Made by a program: the position numbers and the translations under genes. Shown piece by piece: positions 35,337 to 45,000 of a stretch of 64,000 nucleotides of DNA. This DNA is from JACMLC01 sp963720235 (lineage in GTDB: Bacteria; Acidobacteriota; Blastocatellia; Pyrinomonadales; Pyrinomonadaceae). Numbering within the stretch: the stretch's first letter is position 1; each line of letters opens with the position of its first letter. The stretch covers positions 3,472,001-3,536,000 of the forward strand of contig OY970389.1 in NCBI GenBank assembly GCA_963720235.1, written 5' to 3'. The notes beneath the pieces were generated by a model, which ran no database searches, had not been told where the DNA came from, and worked only from the letters and a program-made list of their open reading frames with translations.

Positions 35337-35713
35337 AGCCCCGCAGGGGCGACATGAAATAGCCCCGCGCGTCAGCGCGGGGACTCGCGCACCACACACA
35401 AACCAAGCCCCGTAGGGGCGGCATAATGTATGTCGCCCCTACGGGGCTCATTATTTATGTGAATCAAGAGTAGAAGTTGAGAGAAAGAAAAGAGCTTTCT
35501 CTTTGCGCCTCTTTGCGTCTTCACACTTTGCGCTCTTTGCGGTTAAGTTGTTTTTAACGCAAAGCACGCAAAGATTTTTCGCAAAGAGCGCAAAGATATT
35601 CTCGCCTCTTGATTCGCATAATTTCTGTCGCCCCTACGGGGCTCGGTTTGTGTGCGGCGCATGTGTCCCCGCGCTGACGCACGGGGCTAATATATGTCGC
35701 CCCTCGCGGGGCT
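35337..35713. repeat. Giant nested palindrome: J arms (AGCCCCGTAGGGGCGACA) around an E-type repeat (E6)
   Basis: The outer left arm (35337-35424) and right arm (35626-35713) are about 88-base inverted copies. Each contains AGCCCCGCAGGGGCGACAT-like modules, a GCCCCGCGCGTCAGCGCGGGG-like hairpin and a CACACAAACC block. Inside lie another GTCGCCCCTACGGGGC copy, an inverted pair around GTGAATCAAGAG/CTCTTGATTCGCAT, and at the centre (35491-35599) an E-family element made of CTTTGCGCCTCTTTGCG and GCAAAGAGCGCAAAG words. The whole 476-base spacer between the MerR-like and phosphatase-like genes is structured this way; no gene is seen in it. Confidence 0.88.
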
Positions 35714-35751
35714 GTCATGCTGCATCATCTTTTGCTTATGTCGAACTCAAG

Positions 35752-37194
35752 TTATTTAACTGTCAGGGCGCGGCCTTCTGCATCGCGCAGGGTGAGGCCG
35801 AGCACGCGCGCGATGGTTGGGCCAATGTCAATCATACGCACATCGCCCAAATCGCCGCGCTGTGTGATGCCTGCGCCCGAAGCTATCAGAGAAGCTTTGT
35901 AATCCGGTCGGGTCGGCAGAAATCCATGCTGGCCGCGCCGCGCATAGGAAGTGATAAATTCGCCTGTGTAGTTGCCGCCAAAAGTGTATCCGTCGGCAGC
36001 GTCGAGCATCAGAGCTGCACGCGGATTGCCGCCGAGCTTTCGCACTTCATCTGCTTCAAGCACACGAAAGATGCCGCTTCCCTTTTTGCCCGCGAGCGGC
36101 TTGAAGATGTCCAAAACTTTCTTGAGCGTCTCTTTGTCCTGCGGGTCGCGCAGGATAATCGAGCAGGAGCCGCTCGTCGGATATGCTGCGGCCTGCCAGT
36201 CAGCAGCTAACGCAGTAGCTTTCCCTTCCGCGCCCTTTCCATCAAGCAACTTAATCAGCCCTGCCCGCGCTAGCAACACGCCCGGATGCACCTGCTCTTT
36301 GACGGGCATGAAGCCATGATCGCTGACGATAAAGACAGCCGTTTCGGAAAGCGTTCCGGCGCGCTCCGCTGCTGCGAGAATACGCTCGACATAGCCGTCA
36401 ACCTTTTCCAGAATCGCAAACGACTCAGGCGTGAACGGGCCGTAGTCATGCTGGAAGTGATCCAAATCGAAGAGATGAACCAGCAACACATCCGGGCGTT
36501 TTTCCGTGATGAGATATTCGGCAAAGCGCGTGCGCAGGTCGTCGCTCTCGTCCTTGTTGACTTTGCTGTAGAGCGCGGGGTCATGCTTGAACACATCTTG
36601 AACCAGAGTTTGCGGGCGCGCGTTCTCTCCAATCCTCATCCATGTTCTTTCGCGCGGGACGCCGCTCTGATAAATTTCCGGCAAGTTGTAATCACCCGCG
36701 CCGGCAGAGACGGGCCAGGAGACCATCGCTGTCTTCAGCTTTCCGCGCGCGGCTGCATCCCACAAAGTATCTACTTTGATGTCGCGCGCAAACCAACTCC
36801 ACACGCCTTCCTGCGGCGCATCCGGCGGCTCGAAAATCTCGTTGCCGAGCACTCCATGTTTCGCAGGCAACACGCCCGTCACAATCGTCGTGTGCGCCGG
36901 ATAAGTCACCGAAGGATAGACCGTCCACACGCCGCGCGCCATCGCGCCCTCCGCTATCAAACGCCTGAGCGCGGGAATATTCAAACCGTACTCATTACGC
37001 TTGTGCAGGTAACGCGCATCAAGCCCGTCAAGCGAGATGACTATGACACGCTTTGCTGGCTTCTGAATTTCAGGAGACGGTGCAGTCTTATTCTGGCCCA
37101 CACAAAAAGTGAAGGCGGCGATGAGAAACAAAAGCGACACGAGCGCGGCTGCGCGACGCAGGCGAGAATTGTGATGATGAAAGCTCAAAGACAT
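35752..37194 (-). CDS. Secreted alkaline phosphatase superfamily phosphodiesterase (nucleotide pyrophosphatase-like)
   Basis: The 480-residue product starts at ATG 37194 after AGGAGATGAGA. A signal or anchor with Cys31 (FLIAAFTFCVG) could be a lipoprotein signal. The metal and nucleophile motifs of ectonucleotide pyrophosphatases are present: VIVISLDGLDA (Asp56), YPSVTYPAHTTIVTG (Thr97 nucleophile), HLFDLDHFQHDYGP and VSDHGFM. DADGYTFGGNYTG and C-terminal IGPTIARVLGL complete the fold. The usual reaction is hydrolysis of phosphodiester or pyrophosphate bonds outside the cytoplasm; the substrate is unknown. The frame extends to 37320 but that stretch is repeat E3. leuS lies upstream on the same strand. 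Confidence 0.88.
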   Translation of the reverse strand: MSLSFHHHNSRLRRAAALVSLLFLIAAFTFCVGQNKTAPSPEIQKPAKRVIVISLDGLDARYLHKRNEYGLNIPALRRLIAEGAMARGVWTVYPSVTYPAHTTIVTGVLPAKHGVLGNEIFEPPDAPQEGVWSWFARDIKVDTLWDAAARGKLKTAMVSWPVSAGAGDYNLPEIYQSGVPRERTWMRIGENARPQTLVQDVFKHDPALYSKVNKDESDDLRTRFAEYLITEKRPDVLLVHLFDLDHFQHDYGPFTPESFAILEKVDGYVERILAAAERAGTLSETAVFIVSDHGFMPVKEQVHPGVLLARAGLIKLLDGKGAEGKATALAADWQAAAYPTSGSCSIILRDPQDKETLKKVLDIFKPLAGKKGSGIFRVLEADEVRKLGGNPRAALMLDAADGYTFGGNYTGEFITSYARRGQHGFLPTRPDYKASLIASGAGITQRGDLGDVRMIDIGPTIARVLGLTLRDAEGRALTVK

Positions 37195-37221
37195 TCTCAT
37201 CTCCTGATAAAGAGAAAAGCA

Positions 37222-37318
37222 GTTTCGCGCAAAGGCGCAAAGATAAAACTCAAGCTCGCAAAGGAATTGAAGCTTTCTTTGCGGTCTTCTATTTTTCCTT
37301 TGCGCCTCTGCGCGAAAC
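37222..37318. repeat. Word-type inverted repeat E3 (GCGCAAAG family)
   Basis: The left arm GTTTCGCGCAAAGGCGCAAA (from 37222) pairs with the right arm ending GCGCCTCTGCGCGAAAC (37318). An inner pair GCAAAG/CTTTGC flanks GAATTGAAGCTTT. It lies between leuS and the phosphodiesterase gene. Confidence 0.87.
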
Positions 37319-37353
37319 AAAACCCGCCGTCATTCGACAAGCTTAAATAGAAC

Positions 37354-39918
37354 TTATCGCACGACGATATTAACCAGACGTTGCGGGACGACTATGACTT
37401 TGACGACTTCGCGTCCCTCCATCCAGACCTGCACTTTCTCATCCGCGAGGGCTGCCGCGCGCAACTCTTCTTCGGATGTCTCCGGCCTCGCGTTGATGCG
37501 TGTGCGCAGCTTGCCGTTTATCTGCACAGGAATTTCCAGCTCCTCTTTGCGAGCCAACTCCGCATTAGTCTCAGGCCAACGCGCAACACCTTCGCTCAGC
37601 AACCCTCCCGTGTGGCCCAAGCCTTCCCACATCTCTTCCGCGGCGTGCGGCGCAAACGGCGCGAGCATCACGACCAGCGATGCCAGAGCTTCACGCACTG
37701 CATAAACATCCGAAGCTGTAGCTTCATGCGGCGCAACTCCAAAATCGCCGAGCGCGTTTGACAACTCCATCAAGGCCGCGACGCTCGTGTTGAAATGCGA
37801 CTCCTCGAAATCATCCGTGATGCGCGCAATCGTCTGATGAGTCTTGCGGCGCAGCGCGCGTGCACCTTGCGAAAACTCTCCGACGCTTTGCTCATCCAGT
37901 TTCTGCGCAGGGTCTGTCAGACGCTCTCGCCAACGCCAGACCATCCGATAGACACGTTGCAGGAAACGGACTGCGCCCTCGATGCCTGTCTCCTGCCAGC
38001 GCAGTTCATTCTCAGGCGGCGCGGCAAACAGAACGAACAAGCGTGCAGCGTCCGCGCCGTAGGCCGCAATCATCTCGTCCGGGTCAACGCCGTTGCCCAA
38101 GCTCTTCGACATTGCTTTCCATTCATCCGTGCCTTCGACACGATTGGTCACCATGCCCTGCGTCAAGAGACGCTTGACCGGCTCGTTGAAATTGACCAAT
38201 CCCAAATCGCGCATCATCTTGGTCCAGAAACGCGTGTAGATGAGATGCATCACGGCGTGCGAGTCGCCGCCGATGTACTGGTCCACAGGCGTCCAGTATG
38301 CAGCTATCTCTTTGTCAAACGGCGCATCCTCTCTGCGCGGATCGCAGTAGCGAAAGAAGTACCAGGATGAATCTACGAAGGTATCCATCGTATCGGTTTC
38401 ACGACGCGCCGCGCCGCCGCAAGTAGGGCAAGACACGTTAACAAACTCTGCTACGCCCGCGAGCGGCGATTCGCCTGTGCCTGTAAAGTCAGCGTGCTCC
38501 GGCAACCTGACGGGCAAATCTTTTTCTGGCACTGGAACTGTGCCGCACTTCTCGCAGTAAATCATTGGAATCGGCGCGCCCCAGAACCGCTGGCGCGAGA
38601 TGCCCCAGTCGCGTATGCGATAAGTGACAGCAGCCTCACCGAAACCTTTGGCGGCGGCAAACTCCGTCATCTCTTTGATAGCGTCTTCGGTCAGCTTGCC
38701 GCTCCACTCGCCGCTATTGACAAGCACGCCATACTCCGTCGTCGCATGAATCATCTCTGTTGATTGGTCAACGCCGAGCTGCGGGTCAAAACCGCTCGGC
38801 TCTTCGGCGTGCGTGATGGGCGCGATGACCTGATGTATCGGCAGAGTATATTTCTGCGCGAACTCGTAATCGCGTTCGTCGTGCGCGGGGACGGACATCA
38901 CTGCGCCCGTGCCGTATTCCATCAACACATAGTTCGCAGTCCAGACAGGCACGCGCTCTTCCGAGAAAGGATTGATGGCAATGATGCCAGTGTTGATGCC
39001 TTCCTTTTCTTCTTCCGCGCCCGGCTCTGTCGCGCGATTGCGCTCAACGCGCACGCGCTCGACAAACTGCATCACGTCAGTCTTCAAAGGCGAAGCTTCC
39101 AACAACTCTGCCAGCAAGGGATGCTCCGCCGCCAGCACGATTGCGTTTGCGCCGTAGATGGTATCAATCCTTGTCGTAAAGACACGCACATGTTTGTCCG
39201 TGCCTTCGATGGCAAAGTTGACATAGGCTCCGACGCTCTTGCCAATCCAATCGCGCTGTCGCTTCAAAACTTTTTCGGGCCAGGCGGATTCTATCTCCTG
39301 CATGTCTACCAAGAGTTGTTCGGCGTAATCCGTGATGCGTATGAACCACTGCTCCAACTCTTTTTTCTCGACGGGCGTGCCGCAACGCCAGCACACGCCG
39401 CCCGAAGATTGCTCGTTAGAGAGCACCGTCTGTTCTTTCGGACACCAGTTGACCGCAGACTTGCGCTTGTAGGCCAAGCCCTTCTCGTACATCTTCAAGA
39501 AGAACCATTGATCCCACTTGTAATAGTCCGGCCTGTGCGCGGCAATCTCGCGTCGCCAGTCATAGCTCACGCCGAGGCGTTGCAGTTGCCCGCGCATGTG
39601 CGCGATGTTTTTCTCAGTCCATTCGAGAGGCATGATGCCGCGCTTGATGGCGGCCTGCTCTGCGGGTTGACCAAAGCTGTCCCAGCCAATCGGGTGCAGC
39701 ACATTGAAGCCACGCAAACGTTTGTACCACGCGAGCGCGTCACCGATGGAATAGTTGCGCACATGACCCACGTGCAAAAAGCCTGACGGGTATGGCAGCA
39801 TCTCCAAACAATAAAACTTCTGCCGCACATCATTGACATCAGCAGCGAATGCATTTGTCTCATTCCAATGCTGCTGCCACTTCTGCTCTATCTTTTCGGG
39901 AAAATATTTTTCGTCCAT
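37354..39918 (-). CDS. leuS: Leucyl-tRNA synthetase
   Basis: Charges tRNA-Leu with leucine in the cytoplasm. The 854-residue class I enzyme has the HIGH motif as HVGH (about residues 49-52) within YPSGFLHVGHVRNYSIGD and the KMSKS loop as KAMSKSLGNG. The CP1 editing domain carries TTRIDTIYGAN and MSVPAHDERDYEFA, so proofreading should be intact. A zinc-like CWRCG and CPTCG pair is visible. The anticodon-binding and C-terminal domains (VQINGKLRTRI) are complete. The start MDEKYFPEKIEQKW is typical; a run of A with GAGG lies just upstream on the coding strand. Confidence 0.98.
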   Translation of the reverse strand: MDEKYFPEKIEQKWQQHWNETNAFAADVNDVRQKFYCLEMLPYPSGFLHVGHVRNYSIGDALAWYKRLRGFNVLHPIGWDSFGQPAEQAAIKRGIMPLEWTEKNIAHMRGQLQRLGVSYDWRREIAAHRPDYYKWDQWFFLKMYEKGLAYKRKSAVNWCPKEQTVLSNEQSSGGVCWRCGTPVEKKELEQWFIRITDYAEQLLVDMQEIESAWPEKVLKRQRDWIGKSVGAYVNFAIEGTDKHVRVFTTRIDTIYGANAIVLAAEHPLLAELLEASPLKTDVMQFVERVRVERNRATEPGAEEEKEGINTGIIAINPFSEERVPVWTANYVLMEYGTGAVMSVPAHDERDYEFAQKYTLPIHQVIAPITHAEEPSGFDPQLGVDQSTEMIHATTEYGVLVNSGEWSGKLTEDAIKEMTEFAAAKGFGEAAVTYRIRDWGISRQRFWGAPIPMIYCEKCGTVPVPEKDLPVRLPEHADFTGTGESPLAGVAEFVNVSCPTCGGAARRETDTMDTFVDSSWYFFRYCDPRREDAPFDKEIAAYWTPVDQYIGGDSHAVMHLIYTRFWTKMMRDLGLVNFNEPVKRLLTQGMVTNRVEGTDEWKAMSKSLGNGVDPDEMIAAYGADAARLFVLFAAPPENELRWQETGIEGAVRFLQRVYRMVWRWRERLTDPAQKLDEQSVGEFSQGARALRRKTHQTIARITDDFEESHFNTSVAALMELSNALGDFGVAPHEATASDVYAVREALASLVVMLAPFAPHAAEEMWEGLGHTGGLLSEGVARWPETNAELARKEELEIPVQINGKLRTRINARPETSEEELRAAALADEKVQVWMEGREVVKVIVVPQRLVNIVVR

Positions 39919-40249
39919 TGTTTTTTTTGAGCCTCTTACGGTTGTCTCTACAATTAATCACGAAATCGCCGCAGGCACAAAGCCCGCAGAGAGCAAATTG
40001 CCCCCGTCACGATTTTTAATTTTCTTTGGAGTAATTTGGAAGACGCGCCGCTTCAACCAACGCGCGCACAAACTATCTAGCGCGGCTGCCGAGCGGCACC
40101 GTAAGGGCGAGGCTGGAATGATTGTGGAAAAATCTCATAAGATAAATTTAATCCCGCTCAAAACCTTTTCGAGTTCGCAAGCTATCTTAGCGCAGAAGGC
40201 CGGCCCGCGTCGAATAGAAATTTGAGCCGGATGTGAGACAGATATTTTT
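39919..40249. other. Spacer upstream of leuS
   Basis: About 330 bases with no gene. It would contain the leuS promoter and leader; I checked for a T-box-like leader and saw none. The stretch near 40126-40145 (minus-strand TCTTATGAGATTTTTCCACA) is AT-rich. At its right edge GTGAGACAGA (40233-40242) pairs with TCTGCCTCAC (40254-40263) to form a hairpin that overlaps the stop codon of the gene at 40250-40525. Confidence 0.4.
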
Positions 40250-40525
40250 TTAGTCTGCCTCACGTTTCTTACTTTTCTTCGAGCCGGACTCGTCCAGATA
40301 TCTTTCCCGGTCAATTTCGACTCCGGCGACTCCGGGTATCTGACGAACATCGTCCAGCAACTCTTCCTCTATATCACAGGTCAGCACACCATAACGCTCG
40401 AAACGCTTTTCGTTTATCTCGGAGATTTCAAACTTCTTACGAATCTCCGACAGCACTTGCTTGCGTCCCTCCGGGGCATTTGCCTTTTCCTCGTCGAGGA
40501 CGATATGCGTTTTAACTACACTCAT
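40250..40525 (-). CDS. Stand-alone subtilisin-propeptide (I9)-like small protein
   Basis: The 91-residue product starts at ATG 40525. The pattern KTHIVLDEE, a helix, FERYGVLTCDIEEELLDDVR and IPGVAGVEIDRERY fits a beta-alpha-beta-beta-alpha-beta fold like the I9 inhibitor/propeptide of subtilases, where the last strand (VAGVEID) docks on the protease. A charged Lys/Glu tail follows. There is no signal peptide. It lies 78 bases downstream of the subtilase gene at 40604-41968. Such an arrangement suggests a separate folding chaperone or inhibitor that keeps the protease quiet. The fold assignment is by eye. Confidence 0.55.
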   Translation of the reverse strand: MSVVKTHIVLDEEKANAPEGRKQVLSEIRKKFEISEINEKRFERYGVLTCDIEEELLDDVRQIPGVAGVEIDRERYLDESGSKKSKKREAD

Positions 40526-40603
40526 GCTTTGTATGAGAAACCTTTGCGGCACGGTTGTCAACCACTGCCGCCTAACGAAACAGCTCATTCATCCGCAACG
40601 CTT

Positions 40604-41968
40604 TTAGAGTTGAACGAGACCTGAGCCGAAGTCTTCTATATCGCCGAGCGCGGTGGCGCGAGCTTTGAGTTCGTGAAAGAGTTGTGGCGCAGTCATGCGC
40701 GGGTCTCTCTCCAGGTAAAGGGCTGCGAGTCCTGTGACGTGCGGGGCGGCCATGCTTGTGCCGTCGAGTTCTTCAAAAGCTTTGCCGGTCATGCTCGAAT
40801 ACACTCCGACTCCGGGCGCGGCGACATCAACGAATCCAATGTCGTCCAGTTGTTTGCAACTAAACGGAGCGACGCGCTTCTCGAAGTCAATGGCTGCGAC
40901 GGCCATAATCGAAGGACAGGCCGCAGGATTTTCGACGCAGATGATAGAGGACGGGCGATTGCTGGCATTGCCCGCCGCCGCCACCAAAAGCACGCTGTTG
41001 TTTTCGCGGCTGAGCAGTCTGTCGGCGACGGCTTCGTATTGCAATGGAAAGGCTCCGCTGGTGTCTCTGCTGCTGCCTAGACTCAGGTTAATGATTCTGG
41101 CTCCGTTTTCTTCGGCCCATAGGATGCCGTCAAGAATATCGTCATCAATCGCTTTCGGGCGAATGGAGTTATTGAAAACTTTGCCGACCAGCAGTTCCGC
41201 TTCGGGCGCAACGCCGTAACGAATCCTTCCAACTGAATCTCGCGGCCCGCAGACGGTTCCGGCACAATGCGTTCCATGCCCGTGAACATCCTGCACAGTA
41301 ATGTCCGTCACAAACGATTTCGTAGAGACGATGCCTTTTAAAATCCTGTCGAGAAAGTCCGGGTGATTGAGGTCAATCCCTGTATCTAAGACAGCGACCT
41401 TGATGCCTTTGCCCGTCGGCGGAGGAAAAGCAGATGCCACGCCGATGGCTTGCAAGCCCCACGTCGTCTCGCTCGCAGAAGCAGCAGGAGGGATAGTCAC
41501 CTGAGCCAGACTTGGGCCAGCCGCTTCCGTTTGCTTTCCGCCTTCGTGATAAGCGATAGCAAGATTGACGGCATCGCGCATCCCTTTCAGATAAGCCAGC
41601 ATCTCCGACTTGCGTTCGCTGTCAGCTTTGTCTTCCGTCTGTTTGAGAGACCTGCGAACCGGAGGCAGCGAACGAACTTCATTTACGACGACATCCTGCA
41701 CATCATCTCTGTTGCGCAGAGTCTCAACCTGAGAATCGTCCAAATCTGCCGCGGCAATTCCGAGTGGTTGATAGACTTTTGTTTCGACTGCGTGGTCGGT
41801 GGCGGCCAGATAACTCATGCTCGCGCTTTCACGCGTCTGTGAAGACTTACCGCGATTGAGGACTGTGGACAGCGTGCTCGTGTTGCTTTCGGATGGCTCG
41901 TGGAAAACGACCAGATACTGTGGACGTTTCGAGTCAACTTCTTTGGCAGAGGTATTTGCTGCGCTCAT
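40604..41968 (-). CDS. Intracellular subtilisin-like serine protease (S8)
   Basis: The 454-residue product starts at ATG 41968 after AAGGAGATTCTCCC. The catalytic triad is complete: VAVLDTGID (Asp195), HGHGTHCAGTV (His231) and DGTSMAAPHV (Ser405), with the oxyanion Asn in VAAAGNAS. Residues 15-110 look like a propeptide (YLVVFHEP...VQDVVVNEVRSLPPVRR), and a Ser/Lys/Glu-rich linker follows. No signal peptide or membrane helix is present, so the enzyme should stay in the cytoplasm, unlike most subtilases. It lies 82 bases downstream of the nSTAND gene on the same strand and may be the effector of that system. Confidence 0.88.
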   Translation of the reverse strand: MSAANTSAKEVDSKRPQYLVVFHEPSESNTSTLSTVLNRGKSSQTRESASMSYLAATDHAVETKVYQPLGIAAADLDDSQVETLRNRDDVQDVVVNEVRSLPPVRRSLKQTEDKADSERKSEMLAYLKGMRDAVNLAIAYHEGGKQTEAAGPSLAQVTIPPAASASETTWGLQAIGVASAFPPPTGKGIKVAVLDTGIDLNHPDFLDRILKGIVSTKSFVTDITVQDVHGHGTHCAGTVCGPRDSVGRIRYGVAPEAELLVGKVFNNSIRPKAIDDDILDGILWAEENGARIINLSLGSSRDTSGAFPLQYEAVADRLLSRENNSVLLVAAAGNASNRPSSIICVENPAACPSIMAVAAIDFEKRVAPFSCKQLDDIGFVDVAAPGVGVYSSMTGKAFEELDGTSMAAPHVTGLAALYLERDPRMTAPQLFHELKARATALGDIEDFGSGLVQL

Positions 41969-42049
41969 GGGAGAATCTCCTTCGTGAAGGTCAGAGAAAT
42001 GGAGTCGCAAAATACAGCATCGCTTTCAACACATCAAGGAAATTCTTCC

Positions 42050-45000
42050 TCACGGATTCTCAAAGTCTAACCTGTAGCGGCTGAGACTTGGGAAGATTGA
42101 TGGAGCTTGCCATACTATCTCCGCCACCTGTTGACGCGAAGCGGAAGGCCACAAGCGGACTACTCCCTTCTCGTCTCTCGTATAGAGATTCTCGGAATAT
42201 TTTCCTGCGCTGTCTTTTGAAGTCACTCCGAAGGCTACGGCCTCGATTGCATTTTCAGAAGCTTGCAGCGTCATCATCAGTTGATGTGATGCAGTGCTCC
42301 ACAGATTCACCGTCCCGCTCGTGTCGCCGGAGGCGAGGGTCTTTCCGTCAGACGAATAGGCGAGCGCAGTGACAGGAAAGCGATGCCCTTCGAGCCGTTC
42401 GATTAAATAGCCTGGGCCGCCCGGATTGATTTGCCAGAGTTCTATGTTTTTGTCTGTGCCGCCGGTTGCCAGAACAGTGTTGTCGGGCGAGAAGGCCAGA
42501 GCCTTTACTTTGACCCCTACGCCTTCGTGTCCTCTAATCTGTGCATCTATTTTCTGACGCTTCTCCACATCCCAGAGGTGCACGACGCCTCTGTCCTCTT
42601 CGTCGCCCCCGCCGCCGATGGCGAGCAGTTTACCGTCATGAGAAAAAACTATTGATTCAACTAAGACAGTGCTGATGACTTGCATGACTGGCGGCGAGGC
42701 GGAATGTTCGGCGTTTGTCTGCCAGTGCAATTTATCAAACTGAAATGCGGTCGCCCAAAGTTTTCCATCGGGCGACTGTAGAGATTGGTGCGATGCGCCT
42801 TCTTTAATCACACGCGGCGCTCTTTCTATCTCGTAGTTAGTCGCCATTTTGTACGGCGACTGTTCGCCCACATCCCACAACTGCACTGCATCCTTCCCGC
42901 CGACTGCGAGCGTATGACCGTCTGCCGAGAAAGAGAGCGAAGTGGCAGCCTCTACATCAGGGCTGAGGGTGAACAATTCTTTGGGCTGGTCGTCTGCGAT
43001 GTTCCACAGTTTGACGCCGCCGCCGTTCTTCAAATCCGTGCCGTCGCCTGTGGCGAGAAGTCTGCCGCTGGGTGAAATGGCGACCACGAGGTCTTTAAAA
43101 AAGTCGCGCTTAAAAAAGTTTTCTCTGTGGGCATATATCTCTGCCTTGAGCGAGTAAGAGGTGACATCGCTGTCAATAGCATGCCAGACCATGAAGCTCA
43201 TGTTGCTGCTCGTGACCATCTTCTTGCCGTTGGGTGTAAAAGCCATTGACCGTATGAAAGGCTGCTCGGCATCATTGAGCGGCTGATTGTCCTTGTTCAG
43301 CAGCTTTATCTCAGAACCCTTTCGCGTCTGCACATCCCAGAGCGTCAACTTCCAGCCATCCGAGGTGATGAGCTTTCTGTCACGGTCTATGAAAGCAACT
43401 GACGGAAATCCCGCGCCGCCTTCCGCCAGCACGACGGGCTCTTCAGTGTTTGGCTTCCAGAGCATAAACGTCGCTCCATGACCGATAGCCAGCCAGCTAC
43501 TGCGAGGCGACATATCAAGCGCGACGTTTGGGCTATCGCCTTTTAATTTAAGAGTGCGATGCAAGCTGAGGGTTTTGTCATCCGGCGAAACCGACGGGTC
43601 TGGGAACGCCCAGACTTTAACCGCCGTGCGGTCTGCTGTGACAAACATCTCCGGGCCGATGGAGGCGACGGCTCTGACGGGCTCGCTCTGAGGCGGGAGC
43701 TTTGCCATCGGCTCAGGCGTGAAGCCAATCCACATTCTCACACTGTTATCGCCGCCCGCGACGTGCAACATCTCTTTCACCTGGTCGCTAAAAGAGACGG
43801 GCGTGATGCGTCTCTGAGAATAGACTGCGAGGAGATTCTCTTTAGACATTGAATCGGGAGCGGCGTTGGCCTGTGGCTGTGTCGCTCCGATGCCCACATA
43901 GAAGCGTGCAAGTTTTCGATTGGCGATGTCCCAGAGGTAATACCACTCGAAGCCGCGCAAGTCGTCAGTATTTCTCACCAGTCTCTCGCCCGCGACTTCA
44001 ACGACATTTCCTTCCCCCGTGACAGGGATTAGCTTTTGGAGCAATGCCTGCGCCCGTTCGCTGTTGTTATCTTCGATGGCCTCTTGAGCGACGCCGATGG
44101 TTGTAGAGTAAATGAGCTTGCGGTTCACCGCCTCTTCATCAATAACTTGTTGCGCAAGGTCAAGAGCTTCCTTTTTCTGCTCGGCGCTCTTCTTTGCTTC
44201 CGCTTCGGCTCTCTTCTTCTCGCCTTCGGCCCTCAGCCTTTCTCCTTCGGCCTTCTTCTCGCTGTGTTGTGCAAGCAGCGTTTGCTCTTCGGCGCGTTTG
44301 CGCTCTTCTTCAGCTTCTGCTGCGCGTTCGGCGGCTTTATCCTCGGCAGCTTTAGCCTTCTCAGCAGCTTCGAGGGCTTCAATCTTCGCTTCTTCGGCCT
44401 CCGCGCTCTTCTCTACGGCGTCGAGCCTGGCCGTTTCAGCTTCTCCTTTAGCTATGATGGCTTGAGTCAATGCTTGCTCGGTCTGCCTGTTTTTGCCGTA
44501 AGCAAAGATGCCCATGCCGAGCGAGAAGAGAAAGGCGACGGCGAAAATCAGCGCGGTCAGGCGCGTGCGTTTAATCTCTTTGCGGCGGCGCGCATCCTCT
44601 GCTGCGAGTAGCGCATCACGCTCTGCGACGCTCTGGTCCAGAAAATCCATCGCCAGCGGAAACTCCGCATGATAACGCCGCGCCCAGACTCTGTTGGGCT
44701 GGCTCTCTTCGCGCCACGTGAGCGCGATTTGCAAATCAGGGTCGCGCCACAAACCTGCTGTGCCTTCTTTGTGAAGGACTGCGGTCTCGGCCAGCCGCCG
44801 ATAGATGCGCGCCGAACGCGACTCCTCGTCCACCCAACTCTTCAAACGCTCCCAGTTGCGTATCAGGCTTTCGTGCGAGATGTCTATCAGCGACTCGCTG
44901 TTTAATGGAACAGGCTGGCCTGTCTGTGCATCGGTCGGCGGCGGCATGAGAAACGAGCGGCCCGCGCGGCGAAAGACTTCGACGACAGCGATGACAGCCT

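Noticed and set aside
35337..35713. CRISPR array
   Set aside because: Modules are inverted, irregularly spaced and without unique spacers; no cas genes in the window.
37195..37320. N-terminal extension of the phosphodiesterase
   Set aside because: The extra residues are translated repeat E3 and would bury the signal peptide.
38764..39786. 340-residue + frame opposite leuS
   Set aside because: Shadow of a conserved gene with intact HIGH and KMSKS motifs on the other strand.
39919..40249. T-box or other tRNA-sensing leader upstream of leuS
   Set aside because: No T-box sequence or terminator/antiterminator pair was found.
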